Assembly (NCBI GenBank): GCA_016721865.1
Contig: JADKHF010000004.1
Span: forward strand, 1 to 64,000
Reading direction: 5' to 3'
DNA length: 64,000 bases
Origin: Nitrosomonas sp.
GTDB taxonomy: Bacteria > Pseudomonadota > Gammaproteobacteria > Burkholderiales > Nitrosomonadaceae
Below the pieces are notes generated by a model. That model made no database searches. It was given only the letters and a program-made list of their open reading frames with translations, and was not told where the DNA came from. The position numbers were made by a program, and so were the translations under genes. Shown here in pieces: positions 19,592 to 28,326 of this stretch (the stretch's first letter is position 1; every line of letters begins with the position of its first letter).

Positions 19592-20086
19592 TCATTCCAC
19601 CAAAGGAATGAATTCAGCAAGCTCATAGCGTATGATGGCTCTAATTTTATTCTCGATCTGAATGTAGCGAGCCACTTTTACCTCAGGAAGGATTTTGGTG
19701 AGCCTGGGCACATAAGACTGCTTTAAATTAACTTCAGCCACTTCAATTGCAATAACTTCATCAAGTAATTCCTTCGCCGTTTGATTTAGCACTGCGCCCT
19801 TACTGTAGGCTAAAGAATAGTCATTAATCAGTTTGGTCATGCGTTCGTTGATTTGATGCAGATCCTGCTGATATGCATCGTAGACAGGCCAGAACGCCTT
19901 CGCCTCGGCGTCAGTCAGATTCATGTTGTTCGCAACTAACAATTTCTTATCCGCGGTGATCTTCTGGCGCAATATTTCCATATTGCCGGTTTCGCCGGCT
20001 TCATCCGCGAATGCAGGAAGAATAAGAGTTGCAGATAGAATCAACAAAATAAGATGCAACATGTTCGTCAAATATTTTTTCATCAT
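19592..20086 (-). CDS. Secreted alpha-helical protein, Spy/CpxP-like in style
   Basis: About 164 residues from ATG 20086, preceded by GGAG at 6 nt; two upstream in-frame codons (to 20101) lack this spacing. The signal peptide 'LHLILLILSATLILPAFADE' is followed by an all-helical mature part: 'ADKKLLVANNMNLTDAEAKA', 'FWPVYDAYQQDLHQINERM', 'YVPRLTKILPEVKVARYIQI'. The pattern of a helix ending 'LTxxEAxxFWPxYxxY' is common in periplasmic proteins with Spy-like folds. Function not known. It lies 43 nt past the start of the glycine-zipper gene on the same strand. Confidence 0.6.
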   Translation of the reverse strand: MMKKYLTNMLHLILLILSATLILPAFADEAGETGNMEILRQKITADKKLLVANNMNLTDAEAKAFWPVYDAYQQDLHQINERMTKLINDYSLAYSKGAVLNQTAKELLDEVIAIEVAEVNLKQSYVPRLTKILPEVKVARYIQIENKIRAIIRYELAEFIPLVE

Positions 20087-20274
20087 CAATGACTCCATCA
20101 TAAATTAAGGTTAAATTAGAAGGCTGAAATTTTTGCGGGAAGTTATTCTTGGTCGAATCGAATTACAAGTACGTACCTTTAACTTTTTCATAGTATCATT
20201 CCCTATTAACGTATAAAAATAAAGAGTGATTATTTTTCCTTTCAACAAACCCTATCCTTATAAGTAGGTGGCGC

Positions 20275-21296
20275 ATGTTACGTTTTCTGAGTTCACTTTT
20301 TTCACCGACGGCAGAGCGGGCAAAAGGCCTGGATGAAGCGTTGATTGAGGCAGCCACCGAGCGGGCAGTGGATGGTACGGATCGGCGTATCCGTGCCATC
20401 GGGCAGTATCGAAAACGCCTTCGTCAGCCCGTTGAACTTGCTGTTGCTCATGTGATTTCTCTCGTCGACGCCTTGTCGCCGCCGATAGAAATTAGCCCGC
20501 GGGCATTCAGCGAGGATTCGCGATTACGCGCATTTTTCGTTTCGACCGACCATCTGCGCGAAGTTCTCGGAAGCCTCAAGACTGTGCGCAATTACCTGAC
20601 GGACCTGACACCTGCTCCCAAAAGATTTTCGGTCTTCTGAATATGGCTATGGAGGAGCGCAAAGTGTTTGGGGTAGAACTCGTTGGAGATACCCTGCGCC
20701 GGGATGTGATGCAAGTTACGGTGAATTTTTCTAATCACCGTTACATTGGACCCACCAGCAATGAGCTGGATACGCGTCGTGAACTAAAAAAACGCGCATT
20801 CGATTTCCTGATTGAAAAGGCTCTGGAACGCATTGCGGGTGAGCGGAGCAAACAAATGGAGCTGGATCGCCAGCGGCATCTCCTGAAACTGAAGCTTGAT
20901 GCCATGAAAGCTGGAAATTGGGGGCTTAATGCGATGCTGACCGATCTCGAGCAGCAGTGTCCTGATTTTGCAGCTCTCGAAACGGAGATCGAAGCAATCA
21001 ATGTGGAACTTGGACAATTCCATACTGATAATATCAGTCTTGAAGCGAGTCTTGCATGCGTTGCCGATACCTTGAGTCATCCTGCAGACTGGCTTGCATC
21101 TCGTGAAATTACTCTGCGCCTTGATTCGATGGGAATCAAAATTCAAGCTGCATCAGCGGCAGCAGCAAGGGAGATTGTGTTGACCGAGATTTTTTCTGGA
21201 GCGGAGATACGAAGGATTATACTTTTGGGGTATATTGCACCAGCAGATATACCGGAGCCATCGGATCCCTTGCGAGAGGCGCAGCGTTACCTGTAA
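20275..21296 (+). pseudogene. Conserved-looking hypothetical gene split by a frameshift
   Basis: The first frame (20275-20640) begins 'MLRFLSSLFSPTAERAKGLD' and ends abruptly at '...APKRFSVF'. The next frame continues without an obvious start as 'KIFGLLNMAMEERKVFGVEL' and runs to 21296, so one base seems lost or gained in the CCCAAAA run near 20617-20624. The joined protein would be about 340 residues, mostly helical, with an acidic coiled-coil stretch 'RSKQMELDRQRHLLKLKLDA'. No membrane segments. I do not recognise the family. If the frameshift is real, translation could still restart at ATG 20643. Confidence 0.5.
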
Positions 21297-21414
21297 GTGC
21301 GATGCGTGTCATTTGCGGTACCGGCCGGGGCAAAGATTTGCATGACGTGATCCCTGTGATTGCTTCAGTGAGGGCCGTCAGAATGATTTTTTTATTTAAT
21401 ATTGGGAGGAAAAT

Positions 21415-21705
21415 ATGACCGAGAATTTAAACGACCTTGGGGTCGCAATGGCGCTTCTGCAAAGACTTACTTCGCAGACGCTGCCAAGAGCTTTTGAAAT
21501 CAAGGAAAGAGTTGACCACGGCGAACTATTGTCTCAGAGGGATATCGATTTTCTACATACACTGTCCGAGCGCGCTGAAGAGGTGAGGCCGCTTGTAAAC
21601 CGGCTTCCGGAATACCAGGAGGTGTATGCACAGATGGTGCATCTCTATAAGGAGATTACTGAGCGGGCGCTTCTTAACGAGAAAGGAACAACGCCGCTTG
21701 AGTAG
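21415..21705 (+). CDS. Small helical protein of unknown function
   Basis: 96 residues, starting at ATG 21415 behind a good GGGAGGA ribosome-binding site. The protein is soluble and helical: 'LGVAMALLQRLTSQTLPRAF', 'GELLSQRDIDFLHTLSERAE'. It stands 118 nt after the split hypothetical gene and could share its transcript. No family recognised. Confidence 0.6.
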   Translation: MTENLNDLGVAMALLQRLTSQTLPRAFEIKERVDHGELLSQRDIDFLHTLSERAEEVRPLVNRLPEYQEVYAQMVHLYKEITERALLNEKGTTPLE

Positions 21706-21916
21706 ATTCAATTTGCACAGCGCGTGTATTGGGGGAGGGAGATAATCCATTATAAAGGTGCCCTTAAGTGGGGCCATACTGCAACAGAATTCAGATGCTC
21801 CGGGGGTATAACAGAAAAAAACCGGGAAAACATAAGCAACGTCGACCTGAGGAAGCCCACATGCAGCTCTTTATTCCATGCATGGCTTCCTCGATCTGAT
21901 CAGATATTTCCCGCTG

Positions 21917-22183
21917 TTAATACTTGGTGTCTCGTGCTTCCTCGCGGGCATCCTGCTTGGTGCCCCGCTTTTCCTGCCGACATTCCGCCCGGGATTTTTC
22001 ATCGCCAGCTTTGCATTCAGCCTTGGTCTCTCTTGCATCCCCACGAGCATCCTGCTTTATTTCTCGCGCTTCGCGACGTTGCCCACCCTGTTCGGTTGCA
22101 TAGCTCGTCAACGGTGCTATCAACAATGCAGTTGCTATGGCCATGCTTGACACGACAATTTGAAAATCAGTTTTACGATTCAT
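21917..22183 (-). CDS. Small secreted protein rich in Arg, Lys, Asp and Glu
   Basis: 88 residues from ATG 22183 with 'GGAGCAAG' upstream. A signal peptide 'SSMAIATALLIAPLTSYA' is followed by about 58 residues built almost wholly of charged residues, in a loose repeat 'xxAREIKQDARGDARETKAE'. Two cysteines are present. The composition suggests an unfolded or single-helix periplasmic protein, possibly metal- or polyanion-binding. That is a guess; similar short genes are usually annotated as hypothetical. Confidence 0.55.
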   Translation of the reverse strand: MNRKTDFQIVVSSMAIATALLIAPLTSYATEQGGQRREAREIKQDARGDARETKAECKAGDEKSRAECRQEKRGTKQDAREEARDTKY

Positions 22184-22348
22184 GTTCTTGCTCCTTCAAA
22201 TAAATAGTAACATGAGTTTTGTTACAAGTTTACTGCTCAGACAAGCCAGCAGCAGCTATACTAGACTTCGTTTGCTGAATTAGCAAGTATGCTGTAGAGA
22301 TCAAAAAAATCCTTTTATGATTTGATACTTTTGGCATATTTCGTCGCT

Positions 22349-22392
22349 GGAACTAGGAACTAGGAACTGGGGGAGCTGGGAGCTGGGAGCTG
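22349..22392. repeat. Heptanucleotide tandem repeat
   Basis: Six 7-bp units of consensus GGARCTR: two GGAACTA, one GGAACTG, then after two extra G three GGAGCTG. They lie 140 bp upstream of the xfp start codon, in an otherwise gene-free 349-bp interval (22184-22532) that is very AT-rich near xfp and must contain its promoter. Confidence 0.85.
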
Positions 22393-22532
22393 GGAGAAGA
22401 GAGCGATTTTGGATTGTTTGTCATCAATTTGTCATTAAAGAGATATATATTTGTTTTTATATTATAATTATTTTAAATTTATCTGTATTCTTTAATTAAT
22501 ACAAAACGTTACGTTAAATAAGGGGTTTTAGA

Positions 22533-24935
22533 ATGATCAGTTCCGAACAAAAACCTGTGCCTGACAGCAATCCACTGAGTGCCGAAGAATTGCGTGCGCT
22601 GAACGCCTGGTGGCGCGCCTGCAATTATCTCTCGGTGGGCATGATCTACCTGCGTGACAATCCGCTACTCAAGGAGCCGCTCAAGATCGAGCATGTCAAG
22701 CATCGGCTCCTTGGACACTGGGGAGCGAGTCCGGCGCTATCGTTTAGCTGGGTGCACCTGAATCGACTGATCAGACGCGACAATCTGGATGTGATCTTCA
22801 TGGCCGGCCCTGGCCACGGTGCGCCGGGCGTCCTCGGGCCTACGTATCTCGAAGGCACGTATTCCGAAGTCTATCCCGATAAGAGTGAAGATACGGAGGG
22901 GATGCGCAAGTTCTTCAAGCAGTTTTCGTTCCCTGGTCAAATCGGATCGCACGTTACACCGGAAACACCTGGCTCTATTCATGAGGGAGGCGAGCTGGGC
23001 TACAGCCTGTCACATGCTTACGGCGCCTGTCTGGATAATCCCGAACTGATCGTTGCCTGCGTGGTGGGTGATGGCGAGGCCGAGACCGGGCCGCTGGCCA
23101 CCGCCTGGCATTCAAACAAGTTCATCAATCCGATTCGCGACGGTGCCGTGTTGCCGATTCTGAATCTCAATGTGTACAAGATCGCCAACCCGACCATCCT
23201 TGCGCGCATCAGTCATGAGGAACTGGAAGCTTTGTTTGTCGGCTACGGCTACACACCGTATTTCGTCGAAGGTTCGGATCCCACAGAATTGCATCAGAAG
23301 ATGGCGGCTACACTTGATACGGCTATCGCTGAGATCCGCTCCATTCAGGAGAAAGCCCGCAGCAGCGGCAAGGCCGAACGTCCGCGCTGGCCGATGATCG
23401 TGTTGCGCACACCCAAGGGCTGGACTGGACCAAAAGAGATCAATGGTCACAAGGCAGAGGGTTCCTGGCGCTCCCATCAGGTACCCTTTTCAGACGTCCG
23501 GACAAATCCCGCGCACCTCAAACTGTTGGAAGACTGGATGAAGAGCTACAAGCCCGAGGAATTATTCGACGCAAGGGGCCGCTTCATCCCGGAACTTCGC
23601 GCGCTCGCTCCACAAGGGCAGCGGCGTATGAGCGCCAATCTGCACACCAACGGCGGACTGCTCCGCAAAGAACTCAAACTACCGGATTTCCGTAACTATG
23701 CGGTGGCGGTAAAAGAAACTGAGAGAGGCAAGGTGTTGTGGGAGAATACGAAGCCGCTGGGTGAGTTCCTGCGTGACGTGATGCGCGACAATATGACCAA
23801 CTTCCGTGTTTTTGGGCCCGATGAAACGGCCTCCAATCGCCTGCAGTCGATCTACGAGGTGAGCAAGAAGGTTTGGATGGCGGATCTGTTGCCCGAGGAT
23901 GCCGATGGCGGTGAATTATCCCGCGATGGACGGGTGATGGAAATGCTCTCTGAACATACCTTGATCGGCTGGCTGGAAGGCTATCTTCTCACTGGCCGAC
24001 ACGGCTTTTTTCATACCTACGAAGCCTTTGCCCATGTGATCGATTCCATGTTCAATCAGCATGCCAAATGGCTGGATATTTCCAAGAATCATGTGCCATG
24101 GCGCGCGCCGGTGGCATCGCAGAATATTCTGCTGTCCTCCACGGTCTGGCGACAGGATCATAATGGCTTTTCGCATCAGGATCCCGGCTTTATCGATCTG
24201 GTTACCAACAAGAGTCCGAGTGTCACCCGCATCTATCTGCCGCCGGACGCCAATACCTTGCTTGTGATAGCGGATCAGTGCCTGCGCTCGACGGATTGTA
24301 TCAATGTTATTGTTGCGGATAAACAGAAGCATCTGCAGTTCTCCACCATCGACGAAGCAATCGTGCATTGCGCCAAGGGAATTGGTATCTGGGGACGTGC
24401 CAGCAACGATGAGGGCGTGGAGCCGGATGTGGTGATGGCATCCTGCGGCGACGTGGCTACCCAGGAGGCGCTCGCGGCGACCGCTATATTACGCGAGCAC
24501 TTGCCTGATCTGAAGGTGCGCTTCGTCAACGTAGTGGATCTCTACAAAATGCAACCAGTAGCGGAACACCCGCACGGTTCGACCGACCGCGAGTTCGACA
24601 GTTTGTTCACTACCAGCAAACCGGTGATTTTTAATTTTCATGGTTATCCCTGGTTGATTCACAAGCTCGCCTATCGCTTCAAGAACCACGAAAATATTCA
24701 CGTGCGTGGCTATAAAGAGCGCGGCAACATCAACACGCCGCTAGAGCTCGCGATCTTGAATCAGACTGATCGCTTCACTTTAGTCATCGATGTCATTGAC
24801 CGCGTACCCGGCCTTGCGGGCAGGGCTGCGCATCTGAAGGAACAGATGAAGAACGAGATTATTCAGAATCTTGCCTATGCGCATGAGCATGGCACCGATC
24901 GCGATGAATTTACTAACTGGGTGTGGCCGTATTGA
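22533..24935 (+). CDS. xfp: Xylulose-5-phosphate/fructose-6-phosphate phosphoketolase
   Basis: 800 residues, the usual family length. With ThDP and Mg2+ it splits xylulose-5-P (or fructose-6-P) with phosphate to acetyl phosphate and glyceraldehyde-3-P (or erythrose-4-P). Visible signatures: 'GHGAPGVLGPTYLEGTYSE' class motif about 95-115, 'PGSIHEGGELGYSLSHAYGA', the ThDP motif 'GDGEAETGPLATAWHSNKF' from about residue 179, and 'HTYEAFAHVIDSM' and 'WRQDHNGFSHQDPGFID' in the middle domain. It opens a long co-directional cluster; AckA, encoded 5.5 kb downstream, would convert its acetyl phosphate to acetate and ATP, and Tal and Pgm feed its substrates. An AT-rich leader with heptamer repeats lies upstream. 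Confidence 0.96.
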   Translation: MISSEQKPVPDSNPLSAEELRALNAWWRACNYLSVGMIYLRDNPLLKEPLKIEHVKHRLLGHWGASPALSFSWVHLNRLIRRDNLDVIFMAGPGHGAPGVLGPTYLEGTYSEVYPDKSEDTEGMRKFFKQFSFPGQIGSHVTPETPGSIHEGGELGYSLSHAYGACLDNPELIVACVVGDGEAETGPLATAWHSNKFINPIRDGAVLPILNLNVYKIANPTILARISHEELEALFVGYGYTPYFVEGSDPTELHQKMAATLDTAIAEIRSIQEKARSSGKAERPRWPMIVLRTPKGWTGPKEINGHKAEGSWRSHQVPFSDVRTNPAHLKLLEDWMKSYKPEELFDARGRFIPELRALAPQGQRRMSANLHTNGGLLRKELKLPDFRNYAVAVKETERGKVLWENTKPLGEFLRDVMRDNMTNFRVFGPDETASNRLQSIYEVSKKVWMADLLPEDADGGELSRDGRVMEMLSEHTLIGWLEGYLLTGRHGFFHTYEAFAHVIDSMFNQHAKWLDISKNHVPWRAPVASQNILLSSTVWRQDHNGFSHQDPGFIDLVTNKSPSVTRIYLPPDANTLLVIADQCLRSTDCINVIVADKQKHLQFSTIDEAIVHCAKGIGIWGRASNDEGVEPDVVMASCGDVATQEALAATAILREHLPDLKVRFVNVVDLYKMQPVAEHPHGSTDREFDSLFTTSKPVIFNFHGYPWLIHKLAYRFKNHENIHVRGYKERGNINTPLELAILNQTDRFTLVIDVIDRVPGLAGRAAHLKEQMKNEIIQNLAYAHEHGTDRDEFTNWVWPY

Positions 24936-24946
24936 GCAGCAGAACC

Positions 24947-25702
24947 ATGAGCAAGCAACCATCATCACCCACTCCGGGTAAGGTAACTGTGAGTCTGGCC
25001 GACGAGGAAGCGGTCAAGCATATTCTCATGGAGACATTGTTCGGCCTATGGGCGGCGGCGAACAATTTAACTCGCCTGCGCCCGTCCAGGCGCGAGCGCT
25101 ATCGTGTCACGATTTTCGGTTCGGCACGTACCCAGCCCGGGCACTGGGTATATCAGGAAGTCAGGCGCATGGCCGAGGCTCTGGCGTCCATGGGTTGCGA
25201 CATCGTCACAGGTGGTGGGCCGGGTCTGATGCAGGCTGCCAACGAGGGAGCGGAGGCAGCCAAGGCACCGGAACGGGTGCAGAATATCGGCATTCGCATT
25301 GAGTTGCCTTTCGAACAGAAGGTCAATCCGTTTGTCGAAGAGGCTTTTGAACATCAAACATTTTTTACCCGCCTGCATCACTTCGTTTTGCTGTCCGATG
25401 CCTTTATTGTGGTGCCGGGCGGTATCGGCACGGTGCTTGAATCCACAATGATCTGGCAGCTGCTGCAGGTGCGTCAACTGCACGACACACCGCTCATATT
25501 CACTGGTCCGATGTGGCAGGGGCTTGTCGATTGGGCGAGTCAGGCGATGTTGCGCCCGGGGTTCGAATTGGCCAACGCCGAAGACATGAAGATTCCGTGT
25601 TGCGTGGATACGGCTGACGAGGCGATTGCTATCATTCGACAACACCATGCGTGCTGGTTAGCCGAGAATGCTGACAGCATAACTACCGGAATTAGGCCGT
25701 GA
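24947..25702 (+). CDS. LOG-family (lysine-decarboxylase-like) nucleotide hydrolase
   Basis: 251 residues from ATG 24947, 11 nt after xfp. The Rossmann-like fold has both LOG signatures: 'GGGPGLMQAANEGA' (from about residue 88) and 'PGGIGTVLE' (about 156). LOG enzymes split nucleoside 5'-monophosphates into base and ribose-5-phosphate, in plants releasing cytokinin. The family is often mis-annotated as lysine decarboxylase. The N-terminal 40 residues ('ADEEAVKHILMETLFGLWAA') extend beyond the core, as in longer bacterial members. Placement beside phosphoketolase would fit return of ribose-5-P to the pentose phosphate pool; this is inference. Confidence 0.82.
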   Translation: MSKQPSSPTPGKVTVSLADEEAVKHILMETLFGLWAAANNLTRLRPSRRERYRVTIFGSARTQPGHWVYQEVRRMAEALASMGCDIVTGGGPGLMQAANEGAEAAKAPERVQNIGIRIELPFEQKVNPFVEEAFEHQTFFTRLHHFVLLSDAFIVVPGGIGTVLESTMIWQLLQVRQLHDTPLIFTGPMWQGLVDWASQAMLRPGFELANAEDMKIPCCVDTADEAIAIIRQHHACWLAENADSITTGIRP

Positions 25703-25797
25703 AACCGCAGCAAGCTTACTAACGAGAATTTTACTGTGGGACATTGATCACCGAAATTGGATAGATCAAAAAACGATTTTGAGAGGAATCAAATATC

Positions 25798-28315
25798 ATG
25801 AATAGCAAAGCACCTCTAAAAAAAGCCAAAACCGCAGCATCAGCTACTACTTCTGGACCTGCAGACTCAGATGTTCGTACCGGCCTGCAAGCCGCCGCAC
25901 TCAAGCAGGCTGTGATTGACCACCTGCGCTATTCTGTCGGACACCCAGCAGCCATCACCGGTCCGCGTGACTACTACCGTGCGCTGGCCCTGACGGTGCG
26001 TGACCGCATGCAGCAGCGCTGGATGAACACCCACCAGAACTATTTCGACCGAAACAGCAAGATCGCCTGCTATCTCTCGGCGGAATTTCTCATGGGACCT
26101 CACCTGGGTAATAATCTGGTGAACCTCAACATCGAACAAGAGGCCCGCACAGCGTTAGCTGAGCTTGGCCAAGACCTCGATTTCATCATGGCCTGCGAGG
26201 AAGAACCGGGCTTGGGCAACGGCGGCCTGGGCCGGCTTGCCGCCTGCTATCTGGATTCGCTGGCGACGCTGCAGCGCCCGGCCATCGGCTACGGCATCCG
26301 CTACGAGTTCGGGATCTTCGACCAGGCGATCCATGACGGCTGGCAGACGGAGAAAACGGACAAGTGGTTGCGCTACGGCAATCCCTGGGAGATCGCCAAG
26401 CCGGAAGTCTTCCATTACGTCCAGTGGGGCGGCCACTCCGAACCGTATACGGATGAAACGGGCAGATGGCGCGTGCGCTGGGTGCCGTGGCGGGTGGTTA
26501 AAGGCACTGCCTACGACACGCCCATTCAGGGTTATGGCGTTGACACCTGCAATACCTTGCGGCTGTGGAGTGCCGAAGCAGTCGAATCGTTCGACTTCCA
26601 GGCTTTCAATACGGGTGATTATTACCAGGCCGTAGAGGAAAAAATGGTTTCCGAAACGGTAACCAAGGTACTTTATCCTAATGATGAGCCAGCGATCGGC
26701 AAGCGCTTGCGTCTGGCGCAGCAGTTCTTCTTCGTGTCCTGTTCCTTGCAGGACATGCTACGCATCCTCGATCTTGCTAACGTGCCGGTGGAGCGTTTTG
26801 CCGAGCGCTTCGCCGTACAGTTGAACGATACCCATCCATCCATTGGTGTAGCGGAGCTGATGCGCCTTCTGGTGGACGAGCGGCAATTGGATTGGGATAC
26901 GGCCTGGACTATCACCGTGCAGACTTTCGGTTACACTAACCACACGCTGCTGCCCGAGGCCTTGGAAACATGGGCTTTGCCGATGTTCCAGGGGTTGCTG
27001 CCGCGGCATCTGGAGATCATCTACGAAATCAACCGCCGTTTCCTCGATGAAGTGCGCATCAGGTTTCCCGGCGATGAGGCGCGTGTAACGCGCATGTCGC
27101 TGATCGATGAGGAAGGCGACAAACGTGTGCGCATGGCGCATCTTGCTACGGTCGGCAGCCATGCCGTTAACGGCGTAGCCGCTTTGCACTCCGATTTGCT
27201 TAAAGCCAGTGTGCTGAAGGATTTCTATGCGCTGTGGCCTGAGCGTTTCAGTAATAAAACCAATGGCGTTACGCCGCGCCGCTTTCTGGCACTTGCCAAT
27301 CCGGGATTACGCGGCTTGCTCAATAGTACGCTCGGTGGGGAATGGCTGGCAGATCTGGGGCAGTTGCGCCAACTCGAAGCCAAGACCGGTAATGCAACCT
27401 TCCGGCGCAAGTGGCGTACGATCAAAGAGGCCAATAAGAAGCGCCTGGCCGAGTATGTCCGGGCGACCACCGGTATCGAGCTTGATCCCGGCTGGCTGTT
27501 TGATATCCAGGTCAAGCGTATTCACGAATACAAGCGTCAGCATTTGAACGTGTTGCACATTGTCACACTTTACCGCCGTCTCAAGGAAAATCCGCAGTTG
27601 GCGGTGCCGCCGCGTGCGTTCATTTTTGGTGGTAAAGCTGCGCCCGGTTATTTCATGGCTAAGCGCATCATCAAACTCATCAATGCTGTCGCCGAGACGG
27701 TTAACGCTGATCCGGATGTGAATACGCGCATGAAGGTAGCTTTTGTTCCCAACTTTAATGTTCAGAGTGCCCACCTCATCTATCCGGCTGCCGATCTGTC
27801 AGAACAGATTTCCACTGCGGGCAAGGAGGCCTCAGGGACCGGGAACATGAAGTTCATGCTCAATGGCGCGCTTACCATTGGGACGCTCGATGGCGCCAAC
27901 GTGGAGATGCGTGAGGAGGCCGGCGCGGAGAATTTTTTCTGTTTGGCCTTACCGCCGCGGAGGTGGAGCGCGTCCAGCGTGAAGGCTATCACCCGGGTGA
28001 TTATGTTGCCGGGAACGGAGAGTTGCGTGCAGTATTGGAGCTTATCAGCAGCGGTCATTTTTCCCACGGCGATGCCGAGGTGTTTCGTGCCGTTGTCGAT
28101 AATCTGACCCAGTCGGATCCATTCCTGGTACTGGCGGATTACGCTGCCTCATTGCTTGCCAGGAGCAGGGGAGTGCTGCGTGGCAAGATAAGGAAAACTG
28201 GACGCGCATGTCGATCCTGAACACTGCGCGCAGTGGCAAGTTTTCCTCCGATCGCGCTATCGGTGAGTATTGCGACGAGATCTGGAATGTACAGCCAGTG
28301 ACGGTAAAGTTATAG
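25798..28315 (+). pseudogene. glgP: Glycogen/alpha-glucan phosphorylase, two frameshifts near the 3' end
   Basis: The frame from ATG 25798 is intact for about 715 residues and shows GT35 features: 'AEFLMGPHLGNNLVN', 'EPGLGNGGLGRLAACYLDSL', 'RIHEYKRQHLNVLHIV' and the PLP-lysine region 'EASGTGNMKFMLNGALTIGT' (about 684). After 'AENFF' the sequence shifts at about 27940 (TTTTTTC run) to 'FGLTAAEVERVQREGYHPGD' in another frame, and again near 28153. It ends with 'SGKFSSDRAIGEYCDEIWNV' at TAG 28313-28315. The joined protein, about 838 residues, is complete. Such phosphorylases release glucose-1-P from glycogen. It is 11 nt upstream of glgX. With core residues intact and homopolymer shifts, sequencing error is quite possible. 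Confidence 0.9.
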
Positions 28316-28326
28316 AGTGAATTGCC

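Noticed and set aside
24947..25702. Lysine decarboxylase
   Set aside because: The motifs GGGPG and PGGxGT are those of LOG nucleotide hydrolases; the old name is a mis-annotation.
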